DNA of 31,566 bases from Bordetella parapertussis (GCA_945903445.1 CAMDNZ010000038.1:1-31566); one strand, 5' to 3'; counted from the first letter of the stretch, positions 14,019 through 22,737 are shown. The notes: generated from the sequence alone by a model not told the origin. Translations and numbers: made by a program.

Positions 14019-14414
14019 ATGGAAAAATCTATTGTTTTAAAAGATTTTGGCAAACTAATAGGGATCGAATTGGATTTTGATGAAAACAATCAATGCTTAT
14101 TAAACGTATGTGGAAATGTGTGGATTTCAATTTATCACACGGAAAATAATTACGTCTTATATGGCATGCTCGGCGATTTTCCCGAACAAGAACAAAGCGA
14201 GTTTTGGAAAAGCGTTTTGTCGGTCAATAAAGATCTATTAGACCTGGAAGAAGGATCGATTTGCCTTGAAGAGTCCACAGACAGCTTATTGCTTATCAAG
14301 TCGATTCCCACAAATGCACTAGACGCATTTGTTTTTAAGGAAAAATTCGAAAAATTTGCTGCGACAATGGAAAGGCTGATCAATTTCCTTGCAGACAACC
14401 AAAATGGTTTCTAA
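14019..14414 (+). CDS. CesT-family type III secretion chaperone
   Basis: This 131-residue, strongly acidic protein has the typical layout of class I effector chaperones: helix 1 (VLKDFGKLIGIE), a strand (CLLNVCGNVWISIYHTE), a YVLYGMLGDFP turn, strands SICLEESTDSLLLIKSIP, and a last helix (FKEKFEKFAATMERLINFLAD). These chaperones bind the N-terminal 50-100 residues of an effector as dimers and bring it to the secretion ATPase. It lies 51 bp downstream of effector 1 on the same strand with AAGGAAG before the ATG, so effector 1 is the likely client. Effector 2 has a near-identical N-terminal region, so it may share the chaperone. Composition is AT-rich like both effectors. The family call is based on fold pattern, size, charge and context. 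Confidence 0.8.
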   Translation: MEKSIVLKDFGKLIGIELDFDENNQCLLNVCGNVWISIYHTENNYVLYGMLGDFPEQEQSEFWKSVLSVNKDLLDLEEGSICLEESTDSLLLIKSIPTNALDAFVFKEKFEKFAATMERLINFLADNQNGF

Positions 14415-15688
14415 ACAATCCAGGGCTTAAGCGAACTACAGTTTTTTTTCGGGAACCAAATCGTGGGGCAGCATACTGTCGGAGATTTATTTCTGAACAC
14501 GCATTCCTTCATCATGCCTTCATCATCATGGATGAGTTTAGCCAACCGCCCCCGCTTACGCAGATTTTTGAACCTAGCCGCATTTAGGTACTGCAAAACA
14601 TGCCGGTCGAAAACCGAGGCACACAAAACCGGGCAAGAAATTCGCATGAGCGTCTGAGCCCGCTAATCGATTACTGCTCAATGCAGGCAGCCCGTTCGGG
14701 GCGGTTACCGATGTCGTTGGCAACCGCCCCAAGGCTGGAGCTTCGGACTGACCCGACCCATATAACAGCCGCCCTATCCGAAATGGAAATTGCCACTGAT
14801 CCATGGCGAAGACACGCATGTCAGCTTGTTGCACGTCGATCCGAAAAGCGTCTCGAAATGAACCTTTAATCAGGGTTCAAAAATCGTATCCATACTATGA
14901 TCCCATTGCGCCGTTCCTGAATCAAGCGCTGTGCAAAACGTGTTAGCAGACCTGCTCTCCCCGAATATGGTTAGGCACCTCGCATTGAGCTGGATGTCCC
15001 GGTGATCGGCCTGCAAGACAGTAACGCTACAGCCGTGATGTCCGATATTTCATTTGCCAAATCGCCTTTTAGGTATGGTTCAACAATTTCGTAGCAGGCG
15101 CCGCAGATCGGGCAATGGCGCAGACGAGCCGGCAGATCCACATGAGCATCTATTTGCAGCCCGTGTCTTTATGCGCATAAGAGACGGTCTCGTTGACTGT
15201 GCCGATGGGCATGTAAATCGCACAACTCATGTGGGCTAGATGGTTTGCACGATCGTTCTTTGTCGTAACTTACCCCGGTACACGGCTATGGATTGGTTTA
15301 TTGGAGACCTTTTTGCTCTCACCAGAACCTGCAGGAAATCGGAAAACGGCAGTTGTATGCGGGTCGATTTCGGGTGCGCAGTCTTTTTGCGCACCCGGCA
15401 GTAAGTCATGTCGCGGAGACCGCATTTTGAACGGACCAACGCTCGCATACGATATCAGCAAACGAGTCGACGCGCCCTACCTTACTATCGGGCTACCCAT
15501 CACGGTTGATGAATTTTAAACCGTATAAATAGGATAAAAACGACAGGTTTAGCTAGAGATGCCGGCATGACCACCGGTGGCTTTCGCCGACCGCCAACTC
15601 GACAGTAGTTTGTCAATATCTCTCGACAAAGAAAGATCCATAACATGGGCCTTTCGGCAGCGTTTGTTTAGCGAGAAAAGCGTGAATT
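14415..15688. other. Non-coding or decayed stretch between the convergent effector genes (1274 bp)
   Basis: No credible gene is seen. Several short open frames (14600-14869, 15054-15239, 15229-15519) lack ribosome-binding sites and recognisable similarity. GC content is intermediate, between the AT-rich effectors and the GC-rich T3SS. The stretch contains a 10-bp perfect stem-loop (15371-15397) and a weaker inverted repeat TGAACC-N9-GGTTCA (14859-14879). A run of eight T after AACTACAG near 14443 may help end chaperone transcription, but no strong hairpin precedes it. It may be the remains of lost effector or mobile-element genes; I recognise no transposase pieces. Confidence 0.55.
15371..15397. 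other. Strong stem-loop (10-bp perfect stem, 7-base loop)
   Basis: CGGGTGCGCA, loop GTCTTTT, then TGCGCACCCG. The stem is GC-rich and perfect. No T-run follows on either strand, so it is not a classical intrinsic terminator. It could be an element end or a recombination remnant. Confidence 0.6.
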
Positions 15689-17260
15689 TTATGCTTTTAT
15701 TTCAATGAAGTCTTTTATTCTATCCAGAGTTGCCCATCCGGAAATAACGACTTCCATTAACTGCTTACCGGATAAATCGTTATTGCTTTTCAGAAACGAA
15801 TCTAAGGACCTCACGATCTTTTTAGCTTTTTCCATTAAAGTATCGAAATTATCCTTCGAACTCGGGGCATTACCGAAAATCACTTCCTTTGCAGCAGAAG
15901 TCAAGCGGTAATCCTTATCGAATTTGGAGATGCTGCTATTTTTAAAATGCAACTCGATACTGGCCGTTTGTTTATCTAAAATTTCTTCGATTTGAAATTT
16001 GGCTGCATTTTTCTCTTCGAGATTCATTTTTTTCTTAAATCGTTCTTTTATTGCACCAATTTCTTTTTGAAACGGAGACGACGTTTTTTCTTGTAGCTCA
16101 TCTGACATCGCTTTGAAAGCACTGATTTTTAATTTATCAATATAGATGCTTCCTATATTATCGGCCTGGATATTCAATTCGTCGACTTTACTTTGAACTG
16201 TTTTTGCATAAGCGTGGATTTTATTGGGATCCTCAAAAATCCAGGCAGAATTGAATGTCTCGAAATTTTCGGCTCCTCCCGATTTCAACATCCTCGCCAC
16301 CATTGCTGCACAGTTCTCCTCCTTGCTCGCCAGGGTATACCCAATAGCTGTTGTTCCATCTTCCGCATCGGATTTCGCTTTTTGTGCATCGGCGATAATT
16401 CGTCTCTCATTCAAACCGAAAAACGTGAAAGACTTATTATTTCTATTGTTTGTTTCTGCATTTTTTCCAACTAAAGGCAAATAGACCTTTTGCGCGATTA
16501 CTCCCCAATCCCCATCTTTGTCTTTCATTTGATTGGAACGTGGAATGTATTTCGCGAGCTCGCGATCCAAAGGCGTGCCCTGACCCGTTCTAAGCCTCTC
16601 TTTCGCGTCTTCGCCCTTCTTTAGCCGACTAACTGTCTGAGCTCCAATTTCTCTCGTCCGGTCTTCTTTATAGTCTTCCAAGGAACGAGCTCCTCGGCGA
16701 CCGAAAAATTGATTTTTTTTACCTTCCGAGGGATTTTCGGTCGGCCACCAACTTATGTGCTCGCTAATTTGCCTTGAAAAGTTCGGCGACATCTTATTTT
16801 TGACCGTAATGGAGGCATGGCCGACTGCACCTTTCAGAGGACAGCCTGGCGCGTTAGGCCAAATTCTGACCACCGCTTGCCGGGCCAAAGCCTTGGCATT
16901 GCCTCTCCCACATAGGTCTTGAGCGATCGAGGATAACTGTCTGATTTTGTGAGCATTCAACGAAGGAGCAGGTCCCTTTAAGGCTTCGGCCGCAGCCAAA
17001 GCCCCTCTTGTGCCATAACACTTCGAAAGCGCACCCAAGAACACGCCAAGTGCGGCCTTGTTTTCGAGATCCAGCTTATTCAAATGCGACTTAACGAAGT
17101 TCGTATCTTTTAACAAAGGAATGTTTGCTAAAAAAAACACCGCCCGGTCTTTGAAGGTGTAGTTCGCCTCTTTCAACGTTGGGCCATGTTCCGAATTTTC
17201 GTCGACTAAGACCCTGTCGGCAGCAGCGGAAATTGAACAAAAACTTTGAATGTTCATCAT
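15689..17260 (-). CDS. Candidate T3SS effector 2, paralogue of effector 1
   Basis: The product is 523 residues from ATG-ATG at 17260, with GGAAGG upstream. It is collinear with effector 1 over the first about 345 residues (identical blocks FVKSHLNKLDLENK, LSSIAQDLCGR, ARQAVVRIWPN, GHASITVKNKM, QKVYLPLVGKN, MVARM-KSGG). The C-terminal 180 residues diverge strongly, though they still end alike (TLDRIKDFIEI; effector 1: TLDKLKEFIEL). His148 (GHASI), His168 (HISWWP) and Cys317 (ENCAAMVARM) are kept, so the putative active site is intact. Base composition is AT-rich. It lies downstream of sctQ on the same strand after a 281-bp gap, convergent with effector 1. It has no chaperone gene of its own. 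The same inference applies: an undescribed effector pair, with function unproven. Confidence 0.7.
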   Translation of the reverse strand: MMNIQSFCSISAAADRVLVDENSEHGPTLKEANYTFKDRAVFFLANIPLLKDTNFVKSHLNKLDLENKAALGVFLGALSKCYGTRGALAAAEALKGPAPSLNAHKIRQLSSIAQDLCGRGNAKALARQAVVRIWPNAPGCPLKGAVGHASITVKNKMSPNFSRQISEHISWWPTENPSEGKKNQFFGRRGARSLEDYKEDRTREIGAQTVSRLKKGEDAKERLRTGQGTPLDRELAKYIPRSNQMKDKDGDWGVIAQKVYLPLVGKNAETNNRNNKSFTFFGLNERRIIADAQKAKSDAEDGTTAIGYTLASKEENCAAMVARMLKSGGAENFETFNSAWIFEDPNKIHAYAKTVQSKVDELNIQADNIGSIYIDKLKISAFKAMSDELQEKTSSPFQKEIGAIKERFKKKMNLEEKNAAKFQIEEILDKQTASIELHFKNSSISKFDKDYRLTSAAKEVIFGNAPSSKDNFDTLMEKAKKIVRSLDSFLKSNNDLSGKQLMEVVISGWATLDRIKDFIEIKA

Positions 17261-17417
17261 GGCGCACCTTCCGGACAAAACTATTTTTCTTTAAAGGTCT
17301 TAAAAAAAAATAGCTGGAACTTGAAAAATGCTGATGGTGGCTGGATCGACCAGCGATGTTTCTCAGTGATTCGCTTTCGGGTGACCTTGGCCTAAACCTA
17401 CTTGCTACTCACTCACC

Positions 17418-17519
17418 ATCAAGTGTGGCGGCTGCGAGAGCGATACCCGGAATCTAATCTTTCCGATATCGGCACAGAGCCCCCTGGTTGACTCATGAAC
17501 ATCAACCGCCACGCTTGAT
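17418..17519. repeat. MITE-like element or degenerate IS ends (102 bp, 17-bp inverted ends)
   Basis: ATCAAGTGTGGCGGCTG (17418-17434) matches the reverse complement of 17503-17519 (ATCAAGCGTGGCGGTTG) in 15 of 17 positions. A perfect palindrome CCGATATCGG (17463-17472) lies almost at the centre. The arms look like terminal inverted repeats. There is no room for a transposase. It lies in the sctQ to effector 2 gap, at one edge of the inserted region. Confidence 0.5.
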
Positions 17520-17541
17520 AGCCCCCCGTCTTTCCGGGATG

Positions 17542-18543
17542 TCATGACGCTGCATCGCCAATTTCTTTTGTTTTTTCCATGACTTCATCTTGGACCTGAA
17601 TCGCAGCGGACATCATCCGGTGTTCACCTGAAGATTCGGGTTCTTCTACGTGCCCGATCTCCGCATGCGTTCGTGCACAGATTCGCACGACCCAGCCGCT
17701 ATCCAACCGTACGAGTTGCCCGAACGCCTTCAGACCATCGCATGTCGTCAACCGCAGCACAGGTAGCACACTCGCTTCCAACGCAATCTCCCGGCCTGCG
17801 TCCCAACCAGCAAGCGCTTGGGCAGAGACACGTGCGCGAGCGGCTTCGACTGCCAGGCAAAGCGTGCCGGCGGGCGGTGTAGGCGCGCCCGCGCCGTCCT
17901 CGATCGTCGCGCAATCCGTGCCAAGCAGTCGGATTCGTCCGGGAGAATCGATGGGATGCAGCCAGAATTGGTCCAGCGTATCGGCCATACCATGCAGTAC
18001 AAGCGCATCGCCCTCGCGCGCATTGCTCCAGTCTTTCTCTGGCACGAAGCACCAGCCCAAACCGAGCGCGAATTCATGGGTTTCTTCGGGACTCGGGGAG
18101 AACGCGCCTAACATCGACCTGCTCCAGTCGGCAGGCGCGTCCACCAGATACAGCGGAAGACAGCGTCCATCTGTTTGGACGGTGATAAGCCAGCATTCAG
18201 TGGCTGGCGCCAGGGCGGCCTCGACCTGCGCCGAGCCAAAGCCCGACAAGCCCTGCGCTAATAAAAGATCGTGTAAGGGTGCAAGGGTATAACTCGCAAG
18301 CAAAGACCGAAACTCGTCGGTCACGCTATCGACAGACGGTATCGCCAACTGCGGCGTTAGCCATGCGCACCAATCGGCTTCCGGCACCCAAAACGTCGTG
18401 ACCTGGCCCGCGCTTTGGCCTGCCACGCGTACCCCCGGCCCCGAAGCACGAGCGAGGCGCACCGTCAACCGGTGGCCGTCGAGTTCGGCACAGGCCCCAA
18501 TACGGCTGAGGCGAAAAATATCCAGGCTGGAATCAATATTCAT
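17542..18543 (-). CDS. sctQ: T3SS cytosolic sorting-platform protein SctQ (SsaQ-like)
   Basis: The product is 333 residues from the ATG at 18543, preceded by GGAGG six bases upstream; an upstream in-frame ATG at 18564 is less likely. SctQ forms the cytosolic pods that load substrates. A SpoA-type domain is visible near residues 235-305 (LCLAVEAARARVSAQALAGW, VLPVLRLTTCDGLKAFGQLVRLDSGWVVRI). About 30 charged residues follow. SsaQ also makes a short C-terminal product from an internal start; I cannot tell whether this one does. It overlaps the sctP end by 11 bp. The next T3SS gene in family order, sctR, is displaced by the effector insertion. Confidence 0.87.
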   Translation of the reverse strand: MNIDSSLDIFRLSRIGACAELDGHRLTVRLARASGPGVRVAGQSAGQVTTFWVPEADWCAWLTPQLAIPSVDSVTDEFRSLLASYTLAPLHDLLLAQGLSGFGSAQVEAALAPATECWLITVQTDGRCLPLYLVDAPADWSRSMLGAFSPSPEETHEFALGLGWCFVPEKDWSNAREGDALVLHGMADTLDQFWLHPIDSPGRIRLLGTDCATIEDGAGAPTPPAGTLCLAVEAARARVSAQALAGWDAGREIALEASVLPVLRLTTCDGLKAFGQLVRLDSGWVVRICARTHAEIGHVEEPESSGEHRMMSAAIQVQDEVMEKTKEIGDAAS

Positions 18544-19018
18544 GTCGAACCTCCACGACAACATCTCCCCCCAGAGCGGCGCTCAATGCAGTCTGCAATT
18601 GCCGTTGCTCGCGCGCCAGACGGGCGGCCAGAGGTCCTTCCGGGGCGGACAAGCGCAAGCTCAGTCGTCGATTGCCCCATTCGGCCTGAACGATCAATCC
18701 GGCCAGCGACCCAGTGCTCACACGCAGTGTGAGTGTTTGTCCATCCACAACGGTCAACACTGCGGGGGCCACGCTAACGTGCCCATCGGCGGGCGCAATC
18801 GGTCGTGTCGAGCCTTGTTCGGGAAGCGCATCGACCGCCTGGTCAGACAGTGTCAGGGGCGCGAGCGTGCTTAGAGGCGTGACATTCGCCGCCAACGGGT
18901 CGGGCAGCAAATCAAGCACATCCTGGAACTTACGCGCATGGCGTCGGTCTGCTGGCCGCTCGTTCTCTTTACCTGGCGCGCGAAAATCGGTACGAGGAAG
19001 ACAGGAAAAAGCATGCAT
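18533..19018 (-). CDS. sctP: T3SS needle-length/substrate-switch protein SctP (SsaP-like)
   Basis: The product is 161 residues from the ATG at 19018, where TGATG joins the sctO stop and the sctP start. SctP acts on SctU to stop needle growth. The N-terminal half is Pro/Ala-rich and poorly conserved, as usual. The C-terminal half looks like the FliK/T3S4-type domain (LRVSTGSLAGLIVQAEWGNRRLSLRLSAPEGPLAARLA). It is short, like SsaP (about 124 residues), rather than long like YscP. Position between sctO and sctQ supports the call. Confidence 0.75.
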   Translation of the reverse strand: MHAFSCLPRTDFRAPGKENERPADRRHARKFQDVLDLLPDPLAANVTPLSTLAPLTLSDQAVDALPEQGSTRPIAPADGHVSVAPAVLTVVDGQTLTLRVSTGSLAGLIVQAEWGNRRLSLRLSAPEGPLAARLAREQRQLQTALSAALGGDVVVEVRHEY

Positions 19019-19386
19019 CAGATATCTTCCAAAATAAAATTGAGTTTCTCTTGTTCGCATAAGTTACGACGAAGCAGCAGGTTCTGCTCGTCGCGTGTCT
19101 GCGCCAGTTGGGTACGTTCAGCGAGCAGCGCATCGAGCTGGCGAACCAGAGCCTGCTCCTCGCCCTCCAATTTGGCGAGGCTCGCGCGCAAGCGCGCCAA
19201 TCCGAGACGATCGAAGCACCCGCTCGTCGCGGCGAGGATGCGCAATTCGCGATGCAAGGCCTGACGACGATCGTGAAGCATGTCCTGTTTGCCGCACAAT
19301 CGACAATCGTCTTCGGCCAACCGCGCCAGGCCACTACGCAAACCCTGCTCACGACGACGTTTGATCGCAAGCAGCTGGCTTAACAT
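19018..19386 (-). CDS. sctO: T3SS ATPase stalk protein SctO (SsaO-like)
   Basis: The product is 122 residues (SsaO about 125), starting MLSQLLAIKRRREQGLR at 19386. It is almost entirely a two-stranded coiled coil rich in Arg, Leu and Gln, as expected for the FliJ-like stalk inside the SctN ring that links the ATPase to SctV. The start lies inside the sctN end (7-bp overlap). Sequence is poorly conserved in this family, so position and coiled-coil form carry the call. Confidence 0.85.
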   Translation of the reverse strand: MLSQLLAIKRRREQGLRSGLARLAEDDCRLCGKQDMLHDRRQALHRELRILAATSGCFDRLGLARLRASLAKLEGEEQALVRQLDALLAERTQLAQTRDEQNLLLRRNLCEQEKLNFILEDI

Positions 19387-20696
19387 TGCCGCCCCACTGT
19401 TTCGCCTAAAGTCGCCAAGGATTGCGCAAAGCCGCAAGGCTCATCTACAGGCTGACAGAGCATGGCCTCGATCCCTGCTCGGCGCGCCATAGCGTCGTCG
19501 GCGTCGGGATCCTGCCCGGGCCGATACTCTCCCACTCTGACCAGCAATTCAATCTCGCGCCAGGCTGCCAGCAATTGGCGCAACCTGGCGGCGGCGGCAC
19601 GATGTGCCTCGTCGGCGACCTGATGCATGACCCGGCTGACGCTGGCCAGTACGTCAATGGCCGGAAAATGATTGGCTTCGGCTAACTTGCGCGACAGCAC
19701 AATGTGACCGTCCAACAGCGATCGGACTTCTTCCGCCAGAGGGTCGGCGCGGTCTTCCATTAGCACGGTATAAAAAGCAGTGATGCTGCCTCGCTCGGCG
19801 GGTCCAGCGCGTTCCAGCAAGCGCGGCAACCGAGCATACAAACTTGGCGGATAACCGCCGCCGACAATAGGTTCGCCAGCGGCCAAGGCAATTTCACGTA
19901 CAGCGCGCGCGTATCGAGTCAGTGAATCGACCAGCAGCAACACGCGCTGTCCTTGATCTCGAAAGTACTCGGCAATGGTCGTCGCGGTCGCCGCAGCTTT
20001 AAGCCGCTCGAGCGCCGGACGATCCGACGTGGCGACGACGATAACGCTATGAGCGCGAGTCGCCGCGCTTAAGGTGTTGTCCAGGAATTCGCGGACTTCG
20101 CGGCCGCGCTCGCCGATCAGTGCCAGCACCACCACGTCGGCCTCGCAACCGGCGCTAAGCATGCCCAACAAGGTGCTTTTGCCACAGCCAGCCGGCGCGA
20201 AGATACCCACACGTTGACCGATACCGACCGTTAACGCAGCATCGACGGCACGCACCCCGACAGGCAAAATACTGTGGATGGTCTTGCGGGTCATAGGATC
20301 CGGCGGGTCCGCCTCGATGTCGCGTCGGCTTGTCGCACAAGGCGCGGGCAGGCCATCGATCGGCCGACCCAGAGCATCCAGCACGCGCCCCAACAGCTCT
20401 GCGCCCACGCCGATATCGGGGCGACGTTTGCCGGGACGCACCAACATGCCGCAACTCAAGCCAACCGGCTCTTGGTAGGGAGAAAGCAAGGCAGTGTCAC
20501 CCTCGACACCCACGACTTCCGCCAGATCGCCGCCAGGCAGCGTACACAGCTCGCCCAAACTCACGCCTGGCAAGTGAGCGCGTAGCAGCGTCGGACCGAT
20601 TTCGGACAGCCTTCCCTCCAGCAGCGTGTCGCGTTCAAATGCGAGCCCGGGTGGCTCGAGCAGATTCAAAATGGTGTCACAGTCAGGCAGATGCAT
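19380..20696 (-). CDS. sctN: T3SS ATPase SctN (SsaN-like)
   Basis: The product is 438 residues from the ATG at 20696, which has GGAGATACGT upstream; an in-frame start at 20726 is less likely. It strips chaperones from substrates and powers export. Walker A is APAGCGKST at 167-175 and Walker B VLLLVD at 252-257, followed by SLTRYARAVREIALAAGEP, which is typical of T3SS ATPases. Further family blocks are LIGERGREVREF, GGYPPSLYARLPRLLERAG and GSITAFYTVLMEDRADPLAEEVRSLLDGHIVLSR. Its start overlaps sctV by 14 bp and its end overlaps sctO. All catalytic parts are present. Confidence 0.97.
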   Translation of the reverse strand: MHLPDCDTILNLLEPPGLAFERDTLLEGRLSEIGPTLLRAHLPGVSLGELCTLPGGDLAEVVGVEGDTALLSPYQEPVGLSCGMLVRPGKRRPDIGVGAELLGRVLDALGRPIDGLPAPCATSRRDIEADPPDPMTRKTIHSILPVGVRAVDAALTVGIGQRVGIFAPAGCGKSTLLGMLSAGCEADVVVLALIGERGREVREFLDNTLSAATRAHSVIVVATSDRPALERLKAAATATTIAEYFRDQGQRVLLLVDSLTRYARAVREIALAAGEPIVGGGYPPSLYARLPRLLERAGPAERGSITAFYTVLMEDRADPLAEEVRSLLDGHIVLSRKLAEANHFPAIDVLASVSRVMHQVADEAHRAAAARLRQLLAAWREIELLVRVGEYRPGQDPDADDAMARRAGIEAMLCQPVDEPCGFAQSLATLGETVGRQC

Positions 20697-22737
20697 ACGT
20701 ATCTCCAATCGATTCGATATGCCCAAGCACCTTGAGCTCGGCCTCCTCGCCCACCTCCTGGAACGACAGCACCGGCACGCCGGCCAGTTCCTGTTCGATC
20801 ATTTTGCGCACAAAGCGGCGCACATCGATGGCGGTGACCAGCACCGTGCCGGCGGGTCGGTTTTGTAGCAATGCATCGCGGATCTGATCGACGATGTGGC
20901 GGTTCTCTTCCGGGCTCAATGCCGAATACGCACCGGCCGAGGTTTGACGGATCGACTCTCGCAAGGTCTCTTCGATTTGCCCGACGATCACCCAGGCACT
21001 GATCCACGGTTGACCGTGCCGGTGGCGACCGACAATATGGCGCCGCAGCCCCATTCGCGCATACTCGGTCAACATCACGGGGTCTTTCTCGCGCGGCGCC
21101 CACTCGATCAACGCCTCGAACACAGCGCGCAAGTCGCGGATCGCCACGCCTTCGGCGACCAGCCGCTGCAACACATCCGCGATACGGCCAACGGAAAGCT
21201 GCCGTTGCACCTCCTTCACCAACTCGCCATAACGCTGCTCCATCTGATCCATCATGTAGCGGGCCTCTTGCACACCGATCAACTCGGACGAGTAGCGATC
21301 CAGGGCCAGCGAAACCAGATGAACGATGCGTGCATGCTCGTGGTGAACCGTCACGCCCAAGGCTTGCAGGCCAGGCGCCTGCGTGGGTTCTATCCACTGC
21401 AAAACGTGGCCGCCGAACGTAAGGTTGTCGTGCGCGACTGCTTGAGAAATGGGAGCGCTGCCTGCATCCAGCAACAGCAGGGGACGCAGTTCCAGTTCTA
21501 ACACCGGCTCTTGGTAAAGCAAGAAAACGATCTGTTGCGCAGACAGGTTCGTGTCCGCCTGCAATTGAATCTCCGGTAAGGGCAGGCCGATGAGTTCGAG
21601 CCGGTGTTGCCTCAGCTCGGCCAACGCTTGCGTAAGCGTGGCATCGCGCGCCAATTGCGGTGCGACACGCAACAGCAGCGGGATGGCACCCACGATCGGC
21701 GCGCTGTCGGCGCCTACACTGCCTGGGTCGGCTGCGGCGTCCATATTCGCGCTGCCCGCCTCTGCGCTGTCGGATTGGCGCGACAGCCAGAAGGTGCCAC
21801 CGGCAATAAACATGGCAAGCGCCAGAAAGACCAGGGTAGGAAACCCTGGCATGCATGCAAACAGCACCAGTACCGCGGAGACGATCCATAAGGCGTGGCG
21901 TTGGCGCAGAAGCTGTCCAGACAGCTCGTTGGCCAGGTTCCGGCGCGTCTCGCCAGGCACGCGGGTCACGATAATGCCGGCCGCAATCGAGATCAATAGG
22001 GCCGGAATCTGCGTGATCAAGCCATCGCCCACCGACAGGATCGCGTAGGTCGTAGCAGCCTCGCCGGCGCTCATGCCATGCATGAACACACCAACGGCAA
22101 TACCACCCAGAATGTTGACCAGGATCACGATAATCGAGGCGATGGCGTCACCTTTGACAAACTTCATTGCGCCGTCCATGGCACCGTATAACTGACTCTC
22201 CTTTTGCACCAGCAAGCGTTGCTGTCGCGCTTGGGCGGCATCGATAATGCCGGCTCGCATGTCGCCATCGATACTCATCTGCTTGCCCGGCATGGCGTCC
22301 AGCGAGAAACGCGCGCTAACTTCGGCCACTCGCTCCGAACCCTTGGTAATCACGATGAATTGCACTACGGTAATGATGGCGAACACGATCAGGCCCACCG
22401 CCAGGTTGCCCCCAATCGCAAAGTCGCCGAACGTAGCGACGATTTCTCCGGCGTCGTGCTGCAACAGAATTAAGCGGCTGGTGCTGATCGTGAGTGCTAA
22501 TCGATACAGGGTGGTGATCAGTAGCACCGATGGAAACGCGGAGAATTCCATGGCCTCGCGGATGTACACCGACATCATCAGCAAGGTGATCGACAGCGCA
22601 ATATTGATGGCAATCAGTACGTCCACCAGTACAGTGGGCAGCGGCACAATCATCATGAACACAGCCAACAGCAGCATGGCCGCCAAAACCACGTTCTGAT
22701 GCGCCTGCAAGCCGTGCAGCCATTTATTGAGCTTCAT
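20683..22737 (-). CDS. sctV: T3SS major export apparatus protein SctV (SsaV-like)
   Basis: The product is 684 residues (SsaV 681). The N-terminal membrane domain (about 15-320) has eight predicted helices and the FHIPEP family blocks LLITTLYRLALTISTSRLIL, GNLAVGLIVFAIITVVQFIVITKGSERVAEV and ARFSLDAMPGKQMSIDGDMRAG. The C-terminal cytosolic domain (about 350-684) builds the nonameric ring that receives substrates and binds the gatekeeper. Its start lies inside the SsaM-like gene (14-bp overlap), as expected for the ssaM-ssaV order in SPI-2. Confidence 0.97.
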   Translation of the reverse strand: MKLNKWLHGLQAHQNVVLAAMLLLAVFMMIVPLPTVLVDVLIAINIALSITLLMMSVYIREAMEFSAFPSVLLITTLYRLALTISTSRLILLQHDAGEIVATFGDFAIGGNLAVGLIVFAIITVVQFIVITKGSERVAEVSARFSLDAMPGKQMSIDGDMRAGIIDAAQARQQRLLVQKESQLYGAMDGAMKFVKGDAIASIIVILVNILGGIAVGVFMHGMSAGEAATTYAILSVGDGLITQIPALLISIAAGIIVTRVPGETRRNLANELSGQLLRQRHALWIVSAVLVLFACMPGFPTLVFLALAMFIAGGTFWLSRQSDSAEAGSANMDAAADPGSVGADSAPIVGAIPLLLRVAPQLARDATLTQALAELRQHRLELIGLPLPEIQLQADTNLSAQQIVFLLYQEPVLELELRPLLLLDAGSAPISQAVAHDNLTFGGHVLQWIEPTQAPGLQALGVTVHHEHARIVHLVSLALDRYSSELIGVQEARYMMDQMEQRYGELVKEVQRQLSVGRIADVLQRLVAEGVAIRDLRAVFEALIEWAPREKDPVMLTEYARMGLRRHIVGRHRHGQPWISAWVIVGQIEETLRESIRQTSAGAYSALSPEENRHIVDQIRDALLQNRPAGTVLVTAIDVRRFVRKMIEQELAGVPVLSFQEVGEEAELKVLGHIESIGDTYASA

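Noticed and set aside
14600..14869. 89-codon plus-strand open frame after the chaperone gene
   Set aside because: Odd composition, no start signal and no similarity; treated as decayed DNA.
15229..15519. 96-codon plus-strand open frame in the effector gap
   Set aside because: It spans the perfect stem-loop, has no ribosome-binding site and no recognisable domain.
12408..17260. Effector pair considered as a translocator pair (SctE/SctB type)
   Set aside because: Neither protein has the membrane-spanning segments expected of translocators; conserved His/Cys motifs point to an enzyme.
20666..21889. 407-codon minus-strand frame inside sctV
   Set aside because: It is an Arg-rich shadow frame of sctV with no domain.
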